Position numbers and translations under genes: made by a program. The notes under the pieces were generated by a model. The model was not told the origin of the DNA and ran no database searches. It was given only the letters and a program-made list of their open reading frames with translations. Positions 49,900 to 56,680 of a DNA stretch of 56,680 nucleotides are shown here, piece after piece. The DNA comes from Flavobacteriaceae bacterium. GTDB taxonomy: Bacteria > Bacteroidota > Bacteroidia > Flavobacteriales > Flavobacteriaceae. How positions within the stretch are numbered: position 1 is the stretch's first letter; each line of letters opens with the position of its first letter. The stretch is taken from the NCBI GenBank assembly GCA_028284745.1, contig JANQRC010000062.1:1-56680 (forward strand), written 5' to 3'.

Positions 49900-50948
49900 T
49901 GGAAAGAAAATTAAAGAGGTCCTACAGATTTGCCCTTCGCTCTACATTGTTCATCACACTTTTTGGGACATCTTTACTGTCGTTGCTATTATATTTATTT
50001 GGAGAATTTGACATCTGGCTGGTCACGATCTTTACGGTGGGCTGCTTTGGTTTCTGTTTCATCATTTTACAATTCAGGGTCGAACGTTTCATCTACAAAA
50101 GGGTGAAAAAGATCTATGATGATGTCTCGCTGCTGGAGTCTACCTCATTTCAAAGCCAACCTATCACTACCAACATGGCAACCTTGACCCGAGAGGTGAA
50201 TAAGTTCGCCCGTGATAAGAAACTAGAGATCGAGACCCTGCGTATTCGTGAGAACTACCGAAAAGAGTTTCTTGGCAACGTATCGCATGAGCTAAAGACC
50301 CCACTTTTTACAGTTCAAGGATATATCTTAACGCTGCTGGATGGCGCAATGAACGATAAAAGCCTGCGGAAGAAGTACCTACAAAGGGCCAATAAAGGAG
50401 TAGAGCGCCTAATTTTTATCGTGAAGGACTTGGACATGATCACCAAGTTGGAGACGGGAGACCTGAACCTTGAACTGGAAGAGTTCGACATCATCGAACT
50501 TGTTGCAAATGTCTTCGAACTTCTGGAAATGCGAGCTGCAAAGAAAGACATCACACTCACCTTTGACACCAAGTACAATCCCATCATGGTCTATGCCGAT
50601 CGTGAGCGTATACAACAGGTGGTCACCAATCTGGTCGTGAACTCTGTAAAATATGGCAAAAAAGGCGGAACCACTGATGTAAGCATCAGTGAATTAGAGC
50701 GCAATCACATCTTGGTCAGGGTTACAGATAATGGCGAAGGCATTCATGAAGACCAGATACCCAGGCTTTTTGAGCGATTTTACCGAATAGACAAAAGCGG
50801 AAGCCGCAAAGAAGGAGGTTCAGGCTTGGGCCTTTCCATCGTAAAACACATCATAGAGGCGCATGGCGAAAAGATCTATGTAGAGAGTGATCCAGGTGTC
50901 GGGTCAGAGTTCTCCTTTACTTTGGAAAAGGGAAAACAAACTACTTAG
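49899..50948 (+). CDS. PhoR-like sensor histidine kinase
   Basis: A 349-aa kinase. Two N-terminal helices (about 12-32 and 38-58) with a very short periplasmic loop, no PAS domain evident, then HisKA with FLGNVSHELKTPL (His near residue 132), N-box VVTNLVVNSVKYG, G1 DNGEGI, and RKEGGSGLGLSIVKHIIEAH. The short loop resembles PhoR, which senses through the PstSCAB-PhoU complex rather than directly. Its final 45 bases overlap the convergent glycosyltransferase gene. Confidence 0.92.
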   Translation: MERKLKRSYRFALRSTLFITLFGTSLLSLLLYLFGEFDIWLVTIFTVGCFGFCFIILQFRVERFIYKRVKKIYDDVSLLESTSFQSQPITTNMATLTREVNKFARDKKLEIETLRIRENYRKEFLGNVSHELKTPLFTVQGYILTLLDGAMNDKSLRKKYLQRANKGVERLIFIVKDLDMITKLETGDLNLELEEFDIIELVANVFELLEMRAAKKDITLTFDTKYNPIMVYADRERIQQVVTNLVVNSVKYGKKGGTTDVSISELERNHILVRVTDNGEGIHEDQIPRLFERFYRIDKSGSRKEGGSGLGLSIVKHIIEAHGEKIYVESDPGVGSEFSFTLEKGKQTT

Positions 50949-51974
50949 TTCTTGGGAAGCGCTAAAGTGCGTCAATCCTTTGTAAAGATCAATTTCAGCT
51001 AATCGTTCTATTGTGAATCGTTCTTGCGAACATTTGGGAGCGATACCAAGTTTCTTCAATCGTTTTGCTAAGTACTCCTGCTCATATTGCCCGGGTGTGG
51101 GAATAAAAAAGGCCTTTTTTTCAAGTTTGGCGAGGTCCATTACAGTGGTATAGCCTGATCGGCTAAGCACCACATCACTTTGGTTGAAAGCGACCTCCAA
51201 TTCTTCCGAGGTCATAAAGTTGAAGACGTCCATGTTCAGATGCTCAAACTGTTGTTGCTTGCGCTCTACCTTGCCACGCACGAAGAGCACCTTTCCATCA
51301 AAATGCTTCACTTCTTCAAAGAGCATATTCTCTAATAGCGTACGTTGCGGTTCAGGACCTGATAGGATGACCATGAGGTCGTACTTCTTCGGCAAGTCAT
51401 TTTTGCCTAGGCGACTTAACGGGCCAATATATCTGACATTCTTTTTTGGCTTTTTCAAATGGCCCAACTTGCCCGTAAGATTGGGCGACCCTTCAACATC
51501 AGGCACCCAACATTCGTCAAATTTTCGGATGATGCGCTGGTGCCCCTTGCTGCTCAGCCAGGTGGTCTTTCCCGTGAGCACATTCAACTGATGTGTGATA
51601 AATACCGAAGGCACTTTTTTGTGGTAGACGCCAAACCGATTGTCAGAGATGATTCCGTGGATCTTCCCATCTTTCACCAGCTGTTTCACCACTTTTCTTT
51701 CTTTGGCAATGGCCTTCATCATCTTTGGCGAATCCTTCAGAAGTTTCCATTTGAGATGCTTGCCCTTTTTAGCGTACTGTATCTTGTACCCGGGCAATTC
51801 TATAGTTTCTAAAGTCGGGAATTCTTTCTGAAGCAATTGCAACGCAATTCCATCGGAAGCTATTAACGGGCTATATCCGCTTTCTCGCAATGCGCTAATG
51901 ATCGGGATACAACGCGCGGCATGGCCCAAACCCCAATTCAGCGGGGCAACTAGAATCGTTTCGGAACTATTCAT
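50904..51974 (-). CDS. MurG-like glycosyltransferase (GT28 type)
   Basis: A 356-aa GT-B enzyme. The N-terminal glycine loop VAPLNWGLGHAARCIPII and the C-terminal sugar-nucleotide site SRSGYTTVMDLAKLEKKAFF, followed by PTPGQYEQEYLA, match the MurG/Ugt-like family. Substrate is unknown; it occurs alone. The start MNSSETIL sits five bases after a -7 box (51980-51987). The 3' end overlaps the sensor kinase by 45 nt. Confidence 0.82.
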   Translation of the reverse strand: MNSSETILVAPLNWGLGHAARCIPIISALRESGYSPLIASDGIALQLLQKEFPTLETIELPGYKIQYAKKGKHLKWKLLKDSPKMMKAIAKERKVVKQLVKDGKIHGIISDNRFGVYHKKVPSVFITHQLNVLTGKTTWLSSKGHQRIIRKFDECWVPDVEGSPNLTGKLGHLKKPKKNVRYIGPLSRLGKNDLPKKYDLMVILSGPEPQRTLLENMLFEEVKHFDGKVLFVRGKVERKQQQFEHLNMDVFNFMTSEELEVAFNQSDVVLSRSGYTTVMDLAKLEKKAFFIPTPGQYEQEYLAKRLKKLGIAPKCSQERFTIERLAEIDLYKGLTHFSASQELSSLFSLFQSKGEL

Positions 51975-51979
51975 AACTT

Positions 51980-51987
51980 CAAAAGTA
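51980..51987 (-). promoter_or_regulatory. -7 box abutting the MurG-like gene start
   Basis: Minus strand TACTTTTG then AAGTT then ATG at 51974: leaderless geometry. Confidence 0.6.
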
Positions 51988-52016
51988 CACAAAATAAGGT
52001 GTGCTGAAGATTTCCT

Positions 52017-52024
52017 TACTTTTG
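52017..52024 (+). promoter_or_regulatory. -7 box of the trmB transcript
   Basis: TACTTTTG on the plus strand, about 135 bases before trmB, giving a long leader. -33 is unclear. Confidence 0.5.
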
Positions 52025-52051
52025 CGCTAATGTTGATTTATTGATAGATGT

Positions 52052-52138
52052 TTGAAGACAGAAGATAGCAAGATCGAACAGTTGTTGGACGATGAAGCAA
52101 TAGAGTTTCTAACACATGCTTTAGAGGCTGTTTACTGA
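52052..52138 (+). CDS. Possible 28-aa small ORF in the trmB leader
   Basis: From TTG 52052 the frame encodes an acidic peptide including IEQLLDDEAIEFLTHALEAV and stops at TGA 52136-52138, 21 bases before trmB. There is no ATG in frame. It might be an upstream ORF or a relic of a longer gene; support is only its composition. Confidence 0.25.
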   Translation: MKTEDSKIEQLLDDEAIEFLTHALEAVY

Positions 52139-52140
52139 AG

Positions 52141-52158
52141 ACTGCAAACTGCAAACTG
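52141..52158 (+). repeat. 7-bp tandem repeat before trmB
   Basis: ACTGCAA ACTGCAA ACTG, ending one base before the trmB ATG. Slippage could alter the leader. Confidence 0.6.
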
Positions 52159-52159
52159 A

Positions 52160-52837
52160 ATGGGAAGCAAGAACAAACTCAAGCGATTTAGAGAGAACGA
52201 GACCTTTGCCAACGTGGTACAGCCCACACGAGAAGAAGCATTGTCTGGTAAGTTCGCGTTGAAGGGCAAGTGGCGCGAACACTTCTTCAAGAATGACAAC
52301 CCAGTAGTGTTAGAGCTTGGTTGTGGCAAGGGAGAATATAGTGTGAATCTAGCACAGAAGTATCCCGAGAAGAATTTTATTGGCGTCGACATCAAAGGTG
52401 CTCGCTTTTGGCGTGGGGCAAAGACAGCTCTAGAAGAAGTATTGCCCAATGTGGGCTTTTTAAGGACCCAAATAGAGTTGATCGAATATTTCTTTGAAGA
52501 AGATGAGGTAGATGGGATCTGGATCACCTTCCCAGACCCGCAGATCAAGTACAAGCGCACGAAACACCGATTGACAAATGATGTGTTCCTGGAACGCTAC
52601 AAGAAGATATTAAGATCAGGAGGCATTATTCATCTAAAGACCGATAGTGAGTTCATGCATGGCTATACTCTAGGATTGTTGCACGGATCGGGCCATGAGG
52701 TGTTATACGCCAATCATGACGTGTATAAAAATTCGGGCAGCCCTGAAGAGGTCACCAGCATTCAGACCTTTTATGAAAGTATGTACCTGGAAGAAGGGAA
52801 GCCGATTACGTATATTAGATTTAAACTGTCACCCTGA
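52160..52837 (+). CDS. trmB: tRNA (guanine(46)-N7)-methyltransferase
   Basis: A 225-aa SAM-dependent enzyme methylating G46 in the tRNA variable loop. SAM loop VLELGCGKGEYSVNLA near residue 52, FIGVDIKGARFWRGA, DGIWITFPDPQIKYK and the KRTKHRLT substrate motif, then LKTDSEFMHGY. All match TrmB. The last residues LSP and the stop codon come from a repeat element (GTCACCCTGAG, 52828-52838). Confidence 0.95.
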   Translation: MGSKNKLKRFRENETFANVVQPTREEALSGKFALKGKWREHFFKNDNPVVLELGCGKGEYSVNLAQKYPEKNFIGVDIKGARFWRGAKTALEEVLPNVGFLRTQIELIEYFFEEDEVDGIWITFPDPQIKYKRTKHRLTNDVFLERYKKILRSGGIIHLKTDSEFMHGYTLGLLHGSGHEVLYANHDVYKNSGSPEEVTSIQTFYESMYLEEGKPITYIRFKLSP

Positions 52838-52930
52838 GCTTGGCTTGTCATCAAAGACAGGCGAAGACGAAGAGTCAATAACTTGCCCTCCCTGCCTGTG
52901 CTGAGCACAGTCGAAATAGGTAGAGGGTCG
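52827..52930. repeat. Dispersed repeat block between trmB and the MGMT-like gene
   Basis: CTGTCACCCTGAGCTTGGC, then GGCTTGTCATCAAAGACAGG, then CTGTGCTGAGCACAGTCGA and GGGTCGAAGTGAGG: pieces of the GTCA(CCCTGAG)...GTCGAA repeat type. The first piece overlaps the trmB stop codon. Confidence 0.55.
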
Positions 52931-52943
52931 AAGTGAGGAAATT

Positions 52944-53264
52944 ATGAAACATCAAAACTTCTTTGAACGTGTTTACGAAATAGCACGTCAGATACCCTAC
53001 GGTAGAGTCACTTCGTATGGCGCGATTGCCAAATACCTTGGGGCAGCACGAAGTGCGCGCATGGTCGGCTGGGCCATGAACAGTTGTCCAGAAGATGTGC
53101 CTGCACACCGCGTGGTAAACAGAAAAGGTATATTGACGGGAAAGCATCACTTTCACGGGATCAACCTGATGCAGCAACTACTAGAGAGCGAAGGCATTAA
53201 AGTCGAGGACAATCAGATCCAAGACCTTGACAAGGTGTTCTGGGAGCCTTCAAAAGAGACCTGA
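52944..53264 (+). CDS. Alkyltransferase-like (ATL) MGMT-family protein
   Basis: A 106-aa protein of the O6-methylguanine methyltransferase fold. The active-site PCHRV appears as VPAHRVVNRKG near residue 55, with Ala in place of the methyl-accepting Cys, so it cannot repair directly. ATL proteins bind O6-alkylguanine and flag it for nucleotide excision repair. The helix-turn-helix part IPYGRVTSYGAIAKYLG is intact. Confidence 0.9.
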   Translation: MKHQNFFERVYEIARQIPYGRVTSYGAIAKYLGAARSARMVGWAMNSCPEDVPAHRVVNRKGILTGKHHFHGINLMQQLLESEGIKVEDNQIQDLDKVFWEPSKET

Positions 53265-53322
53265 TATGATCTTATCATAAACAAAATCAATCCAACGCCT
53301 TTATTTAGATCGCCTCACACTG

Positions 53323-53330
53323 TATCTTTG
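53323..53330 (+). promoter_or_regulatory. -7 box of the mrp-nifU unit
   Basis: TATCTTTG, perfect -7 consensus; start expected near 53335, within the TTTAGAATGAGTTTAGA motif. Leader about 37 nt. Confidence 0.6.
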
Positions 53331-53371
53331 TAATTTAGAATGAGTTTAGAGAAATTGCTGAAGTAGTATCC

Positions 53372-54517
53372 ATGAAGCTGAACAAACAAGACATTCGCGA
53401 GGCCCTGAAGAACATTACCGTTCCAGGTGAAGGGGCAAATATGATCGAAAGCGGTGCCGTGACCAACATCATGACCTTTGCCGATGAGGTTGTGGTCGAT
53501 ATCACGATCAAGAATCCAAGCCTACAGGCAAAGAAAAAAGTAGAAGTAGACATCCTGAAGACCATTCACGAAAAGGTATACCAAAAAGCGCAGGTAAAGG
53601 TAAATGTCAAGGTAGAGGCTCCTGAAAAGAAACCCTCCATCAAAGGCAAGCCCATTCCGGGCATTCAAAATATCATCGCAGTCGCTTCTGGCAAAGGAGG
53701 CGTAGGGAAGTCTACCGTTACTGCCAACCTGGCAGTCACCATGGCCAAAATGGGCTTTGAAGTTGGTGTGCTCGATGCGGATATCTATGGCCCATCCATG
53801 CCTATCATGTTCGATGTAGCACAAGAACGACCACTTTCTGTGAACGTCAATGGTACTTCTAAGATGAAGCCTGTTGAGAATCATGGGGTAAAGATGCTCT
53901 CCATCGGGTTCTTTACCAAACCAGACCAAGCAGTGATCTGGCGAGGTCCTATGGCAGCCAAAGCGCTCAACCAGATGATCTTCGATGCCGCTTGGGGCGA
54001 ACTGGATTTTCTGTTGATCGACCTACCTCCCGGAACGGGCGACATTCATCTAAGCATTATGCAATCTCTGCCGGTAACGGGTGCTGTAGTGGTAAGCACC
54101 CCACAGAACGTAGCCTTGGCAGACGCGAAAAAGGGAGTGGCAATGTTTCAGCAAGAGAACATCGATGTTCCTGTGTTGGGCATCATAGAGAATATGGCCT
54201 ATTTCACACCAGAGGTCCCGATGGCTAGCGGGATTCCTAACAACAAATATTATATCTTTGGAAAAGAAGGTGCAAAAAATTTAGCTGAAGATCTAAATGT
54301 CAGGTTCTTAGGCGAGATCCCATTGGTGCAAAGCATCAGAGAGGCAGGCGATGTGGGCAGGCCAGCGGCCTTGCAGATTGCAACACCATTGGAGGAAGCC
54401 TTTGGACATCTAACACGAAATGTGGTGGAAGAAGTGGTGGCAAGAAATGAAAACCTTCCACCAACCGAAGCGATAAAGATCACAACCATGGCAGGTTGCT
54501 CATCCGTTAAAAAGTAA
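53372..54517 (+). CDS. apbC: Mrp/NBP35-type Fe-S carrier ATPase
   Basis: A 381-aa iron-sulfur carrier. An N-terminal MIP18/DUF59 domain (about 1-85) precedes the P-loop ASGKGGVGKSTVTANLA near residue 105, the DADIYGPSMP switch, PPGTGDIHLS, and the C-terminal Fe-S binding region. The usual C-terminal CxxC seems to be replaced by a later Cys in TMAGCSSVKK. It likely passes 4Fe-4S clusters to apo-enzymes. Followed after three bases by NifU, so they act in one pathway. Confidence 0.94.
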   Translation: MKLNKQDIREALKNITVPGEGANMIESGAVTNIMTFADEVVVDITIKNPSLQAKKKVEVDILKTIHEKVYQKAQVKVNVKVEAPEKKPSIKGKPIPGIQNIIAVASGKGGVGKSTVTANLAVTMAKMGFEVGVLDADIYGPSMPIMFDVAQERPLSVNVNGTSKMKPVENHGVKMLSIGFFTKPDQAVIWRGPMAAKALNQMIFDAAWGELDFLLIDLPPGTGDIHLSIMQSLPVTGAVVVSTPQNVALADAKKGVAMFQQENIDVPVLGIIENMAYFTPEVPMASGIPNNKYYIFGKEGAKNLAEDLNVRFLGEIPLVQSIREAGDVGRPAALQIATPLEEAFGHLTRNVVEEVVARNENLPPTEAIKITTMAGCSSVKK

Positions 54518-54520
54518 GCG

Positions 54521-54769
54521 ATGACTACAGAAGAATTGAAGATAAACGTAGAAAGGGCATTGGCCGAGATCAGACCATTTTTAGAATCTGATGGCGGAAA
54601 TATTTCCCTGATAGCTATCGAGGATGATAAACTTGTAAAAGTACAGCTCGAAGGAAACTGCGTAGCTTGTAGCGTTAATCAAATGACCTTGAAATCGGGT
54701 GTAGAGATGACCATCAAGAAGTATGCACCACAGATCGAGCGAGTGATTAACATCGATCCCTTGAGTTGA
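54521..54769 (+). CDS. NifU-like scaffold protein (C-terminal domain)
   Basis: An 82-aa NifU C-domain protein. RPFLESDGGNISLI and the cluster motif GNCVACSVNQMTLKSGVE, with CxxC at about residues 47-50, match NfuA-type carriers. It is a scaffold or carrier for Fe-S clusters and is cotranscribed with Mrp. Confidence 0.94.
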   Translation: MTTEELKINVERALAEIRPFLESDGGNISLIAIEDDKLVKVQLEGNCVACSVNQMTLKSGVEMTIKKYAPQIERVINIDPLS

Positions 54770-54832
54770 TAAAAGTCAGTTTTTAAGCAGACCTTCCTTG
54801 TTATTTTCGCCCAATCTATTCGAATAGTTTTC

Positions 54833-55885
54833 ATGATCTCAACAGATATACTCATCATTGGGGCAGGCCCTACGGGACTTTTCACTGTTTTTGAGGCCGG
54901 CCTGCTAAAATTGAAATGCCACCTGATCGATGCGCTCCCGCAACCTGGAGGGCAATGTGCAGAGATCTACCCGAAGAAACCCATCTATGACATTCCTGGA
55001 TTTCCCGAAGTGAAAGCCGGAGTTCTAGTAGAGAATCTCATGGAGCAGATCAAGCCATTCGAACCTGGGTTTACGTTAGGAGAACGTGCCGATACGCTAG
55101 AAAAACAAGAAGATGGGACCTTTATCGTAACGACCAATAGAGGAACAGAGCACCATGCAAGAATAGTAGCCATCGCAGGAGGCCTAGGTAGCTTCGAGCC
55201 GCGAAAGCCTCCGATCGCAAATATTGGTGATTTTGAAGACAAAGGGGTTGAATACATCATCAGAGACCCTGAGATATATAGAGACAAAAGGGTTGTCGTT
55301 GCTGGTGGAGGCGATTCAGCCTTGGATTGGAGCATCTTCCTTACCAATGTGGCTTCCGAAGTAACCCTTATTCACCGTCGCAACGAATTTCGCGGTGCAT
55401 TGGATTCTGTCGAAAAGGTTCAAGAACTTAAGAAGCTGGGAAAGATCCAGATGGTCACACCTGCTGAAGTGGTTGGGCTCCATGGTGAAGATCACCTAAG
55501 GCTGCTGACCGTAAAGAATGGACAGGATACCGTTCAGTTAGAGACCGACCATTTTATCCCACTCTTTGGGCTGGCTCCTAAACTAGGCCCGTTGGCAGAT
55601 TGGGGCCTAGAGATCGAACGCAACGCCATCAAGGTGAACAATGCCCTCGATTATCAGACCAACATACCGGGAGTATATGCCATAGGTGATGTCAACACCT
55701 ATCCTGGTAAGTTGAAGCTGATCCTTTGCGGGTTTCATGAGGCAACCTTGATGTGCCAAAGTGCCTATCAGCGTATCTTCCCAGACAAAAAGTACGTAAT
55801 GAAATATACCACAGTAAGTGGTATCGATGGTTTTGATGGCTCTAGAAGAGAAGCAGAGAAAGCCGTTGTAAAGAAGATCGAATGA
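54833..55885 (+). CDS. Ferredoxin-NADP reductase, thioredoxin-reductase-like
   Basis: A 350-aa flavoprotein. FAD loop ILIIGAGPTGLFTVFEA at the N-terminus, second loop VVVAGGGDSALDWSI for NADP, and IPGVYAIGDVNTYPG. It lacks the redox CxxC of thioredoxin reductase, as in the TrxR-like ferredoxin reductases. It probably reduces ferredoxin from NADPH. A perfect 12-bp palindrome, CTATTCGAATAG, lies at 54816-54827 just before the ATG. It overlaps the next start. Confidence 0.92.
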   Translation: MISTDILIIGAGPTGLFTVFEAGLLKLKCHLIDALPQPGGQCAEIYPKKPIYDIPGFPEVKAGVLVENLMEQIKPFEPGFTLGERADTLEKQEDGTFIVTTNRGTEHHARIVAIAGGLGSFEPRKPPIANIGDFEDKGVEYIIRDPEIYRDKRVVVAGGGDSALDWSIFLTNVASEVTLIHRRNEFRGALDSVEKVQELKKLGKIQMVTPAEVVGLHGEDHLRLLTVKNGQDTVQLETDHFIPLFGLAPKLGPLADWGLEIERNAIKVNNALDYQTNIPGVYAIGDVNTYPGKLKLILCGFHEATLMCQSAYQRIFPDKKYVMKYTTVSGIDGFDGSRREAEKAVVKKIE

Positions 55886-56680
55886 TGGGTATTCAAGAGG
55901 TCATAGCCTACGTATTACAGGACAAGCTTACATTGTTTGCCTTGCCTGTTTTTTTTGTGGCAATTATCCTCGAGGCTTACATAAGTAGAAAAGAACATCT
56001 AGACCTATACTACGGCAAGGACACATTGGCCTCGATGTGGATGCTTGTCTTTTCTGCTATCGTCGAGTTTATTCCTAAAATAGGGGCGTTTGTCGCCTTT
56101 TATTACCTACATGAGATCAGCCCGCTGCGAGATATTGTGCAGCGACAATGGTGGGCATGGATATCGTTGTTCTTTGTTGAAGATCTTAGTTACTACTGGT
56201 TCCATCGCGCCAACCATGAAGTAAGGTTGTTATGGGCAGGGCATGTACCGCACCATTCCTCTATGAAGATGAATTTTGGCACAGCATTGCGCCAAGGCGT
56301 AGGCGAACGTATCCATAAGTTCTTCTTTTGGTTATGGCTCCCATTGCTCGGCTTCGACCCCTTGATGGTCTTTACAATGATGGGCATCAGCCTGATCTAT
56401 CAGTTCTGGGTGCATACCGAGTTGGTAGATACCTTGCCTAAGCCCGTCGAATATATTTTCAACACACCTTCGCACCATCGGGTTCATCATGCCTCTAACA
56501 TTCGCTATTTGGATTGTAACCATGCAGGCATCTTGATCATCTGGGATCGCATGTTTGGCACATTTTCTGAGGAAGTAAAGACGCAAAGACCCATATATGG
56601 TCTCACACAAAATATCGAATCTTATGATCCGATCACTGTGGCCACGCATGAGTATGCAGCCATTGGTCGTGATGTAAAAA
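55882..56680 (+). CDS. Sterol desaturase/fatty acid hydroxylase family protein, 3' truncated
   Basis: The first 266 codons of a membrane di-iron hydroxylase, open at the window edge. Four hydrophobic segments and the three His clusters are visible: HRANH near residue 112, HVPHH near residue 126, and HHRVHHASN near residue 199, the ligands for two iron atoms. It uses ATG (55882) overlapping the previous TGA. The reductase just upstream could supply its electrons through ferredoxin. The product, a hydroxylated lipid or sterol-like compound, is unknown. Confidence 0.88.
   Translation, partial: MMGIQEVIAYVLQDKLTLFALPVFFVAIILEAYISRKEHLDLYYGKDTLASMWMLVFSAIVEFIPKIGAFVAFYYLHEISPLRDIVQRQWWAWISLFFVEDLSYYWFHRANHEVRLLWAGHVPHHSSMKMNFGTALRQGVGERIHKFFFWLWLPLLGFDPLMVFTMMGISLIYQFWVHTELVDTLPKPVEYIFNTPSHHRVHHASNIRYLDCNHAGILIIWDRMFGTFSEEVKTQRPIYGLTQNIESYDPITVATHEYAAIGRDVK

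Overview
The window reads as chromosomal DNA of a marine-type member of the Flavobacteriaceae (Bacteroidota). Four things point there. Promoter -7 boxes fit TAnnTTTG. Several families are typical of the group (DUF4301, DUF3127, DUF3098, DUF4271, DUF4296, DUF2490, a T9SS sorting tail, TonB receptors with a carboxypeptidase-like N-domain). Shine-Dalgarno sites are weak or absent. Gene sets such as ftsX-DUF3098-uppP-truB and GT39-DUF4271-hemD recur in flavobacteria. No rRNA, tRNA, CRISPR array, transposase or phage gene was seen.

Layout. 1-381: end of an L-serine dehydratase gene whose first 35 bases look inverted. 522-6240: ahcY, divergent from a tight operon of phosphopantetheinyl transferase, GGGP synthase, thiamine-binding protein, PnuC/PnuT transporter, NadR-like kinase and DUF4301. 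6244-8726: a TPP riboswitch driving a TonB receptor. 8723-17122: Rieske-like lipoprotein, greA, HIT protein, an orphan sensor kinase, flavin reductase, DUF3127, an AtoE-type transporter, aat and two tandem PPK2 genes. 17127-25344: DUF2490 barrel, tag, a thioredoxin-like protein, a TonB-like protein, ftsX-DUF3098-uppP-truB, panE and a patatin. 25462-33377: leuS, a zinc peptidase, Lrp, saccharopine dehydrogenase, DUF423 and pckA. 33484-43068: hemD, DUF4271 and GT39, divergent from polyprenyl-phosphate mannose synthase, dihydroorotase and DUF4296; then an SDR epimerase, tyrS, a YHS protein and a LuxE-like acyl transferase. 43142-50948: T9SS protein, beta-helix-like lipoprotein and large TonB receptor, divergent from a PhoB/PhoR-type two-component pair. 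50904-56680: a MurG-like glycosyltransferase, trmB, an alkyltransferase-like protein, Mrp, NifU, ferredoxin-NADP reductase and a truncated sterol desaturase-type gene.

The strongest candidate for an undescribed system is the 43-51 kb locus. Between the receptor and the response regulator lie five GTTA half-sites at exact 11-bp spacing, the geometry of a PhoB box array. This suggests that the receptor/lipoprotein pair, and perhaps the neighbouring secreted protein, form a phosphate-responsive uptake system. Other notable signals: a 35-bp inversion that breaks the iron-sulfur motif of the serine dehydratase; palindromic repeat elements that appear to have been taken into coding sequence (TonB-receptor signal peptide, leuS editing region, trmB stop codon); a terminator-like hairpin in the greA leader; and six genes whose -7 box sits only 4-5 nt from the ATG, implying leaderless mRNAs.
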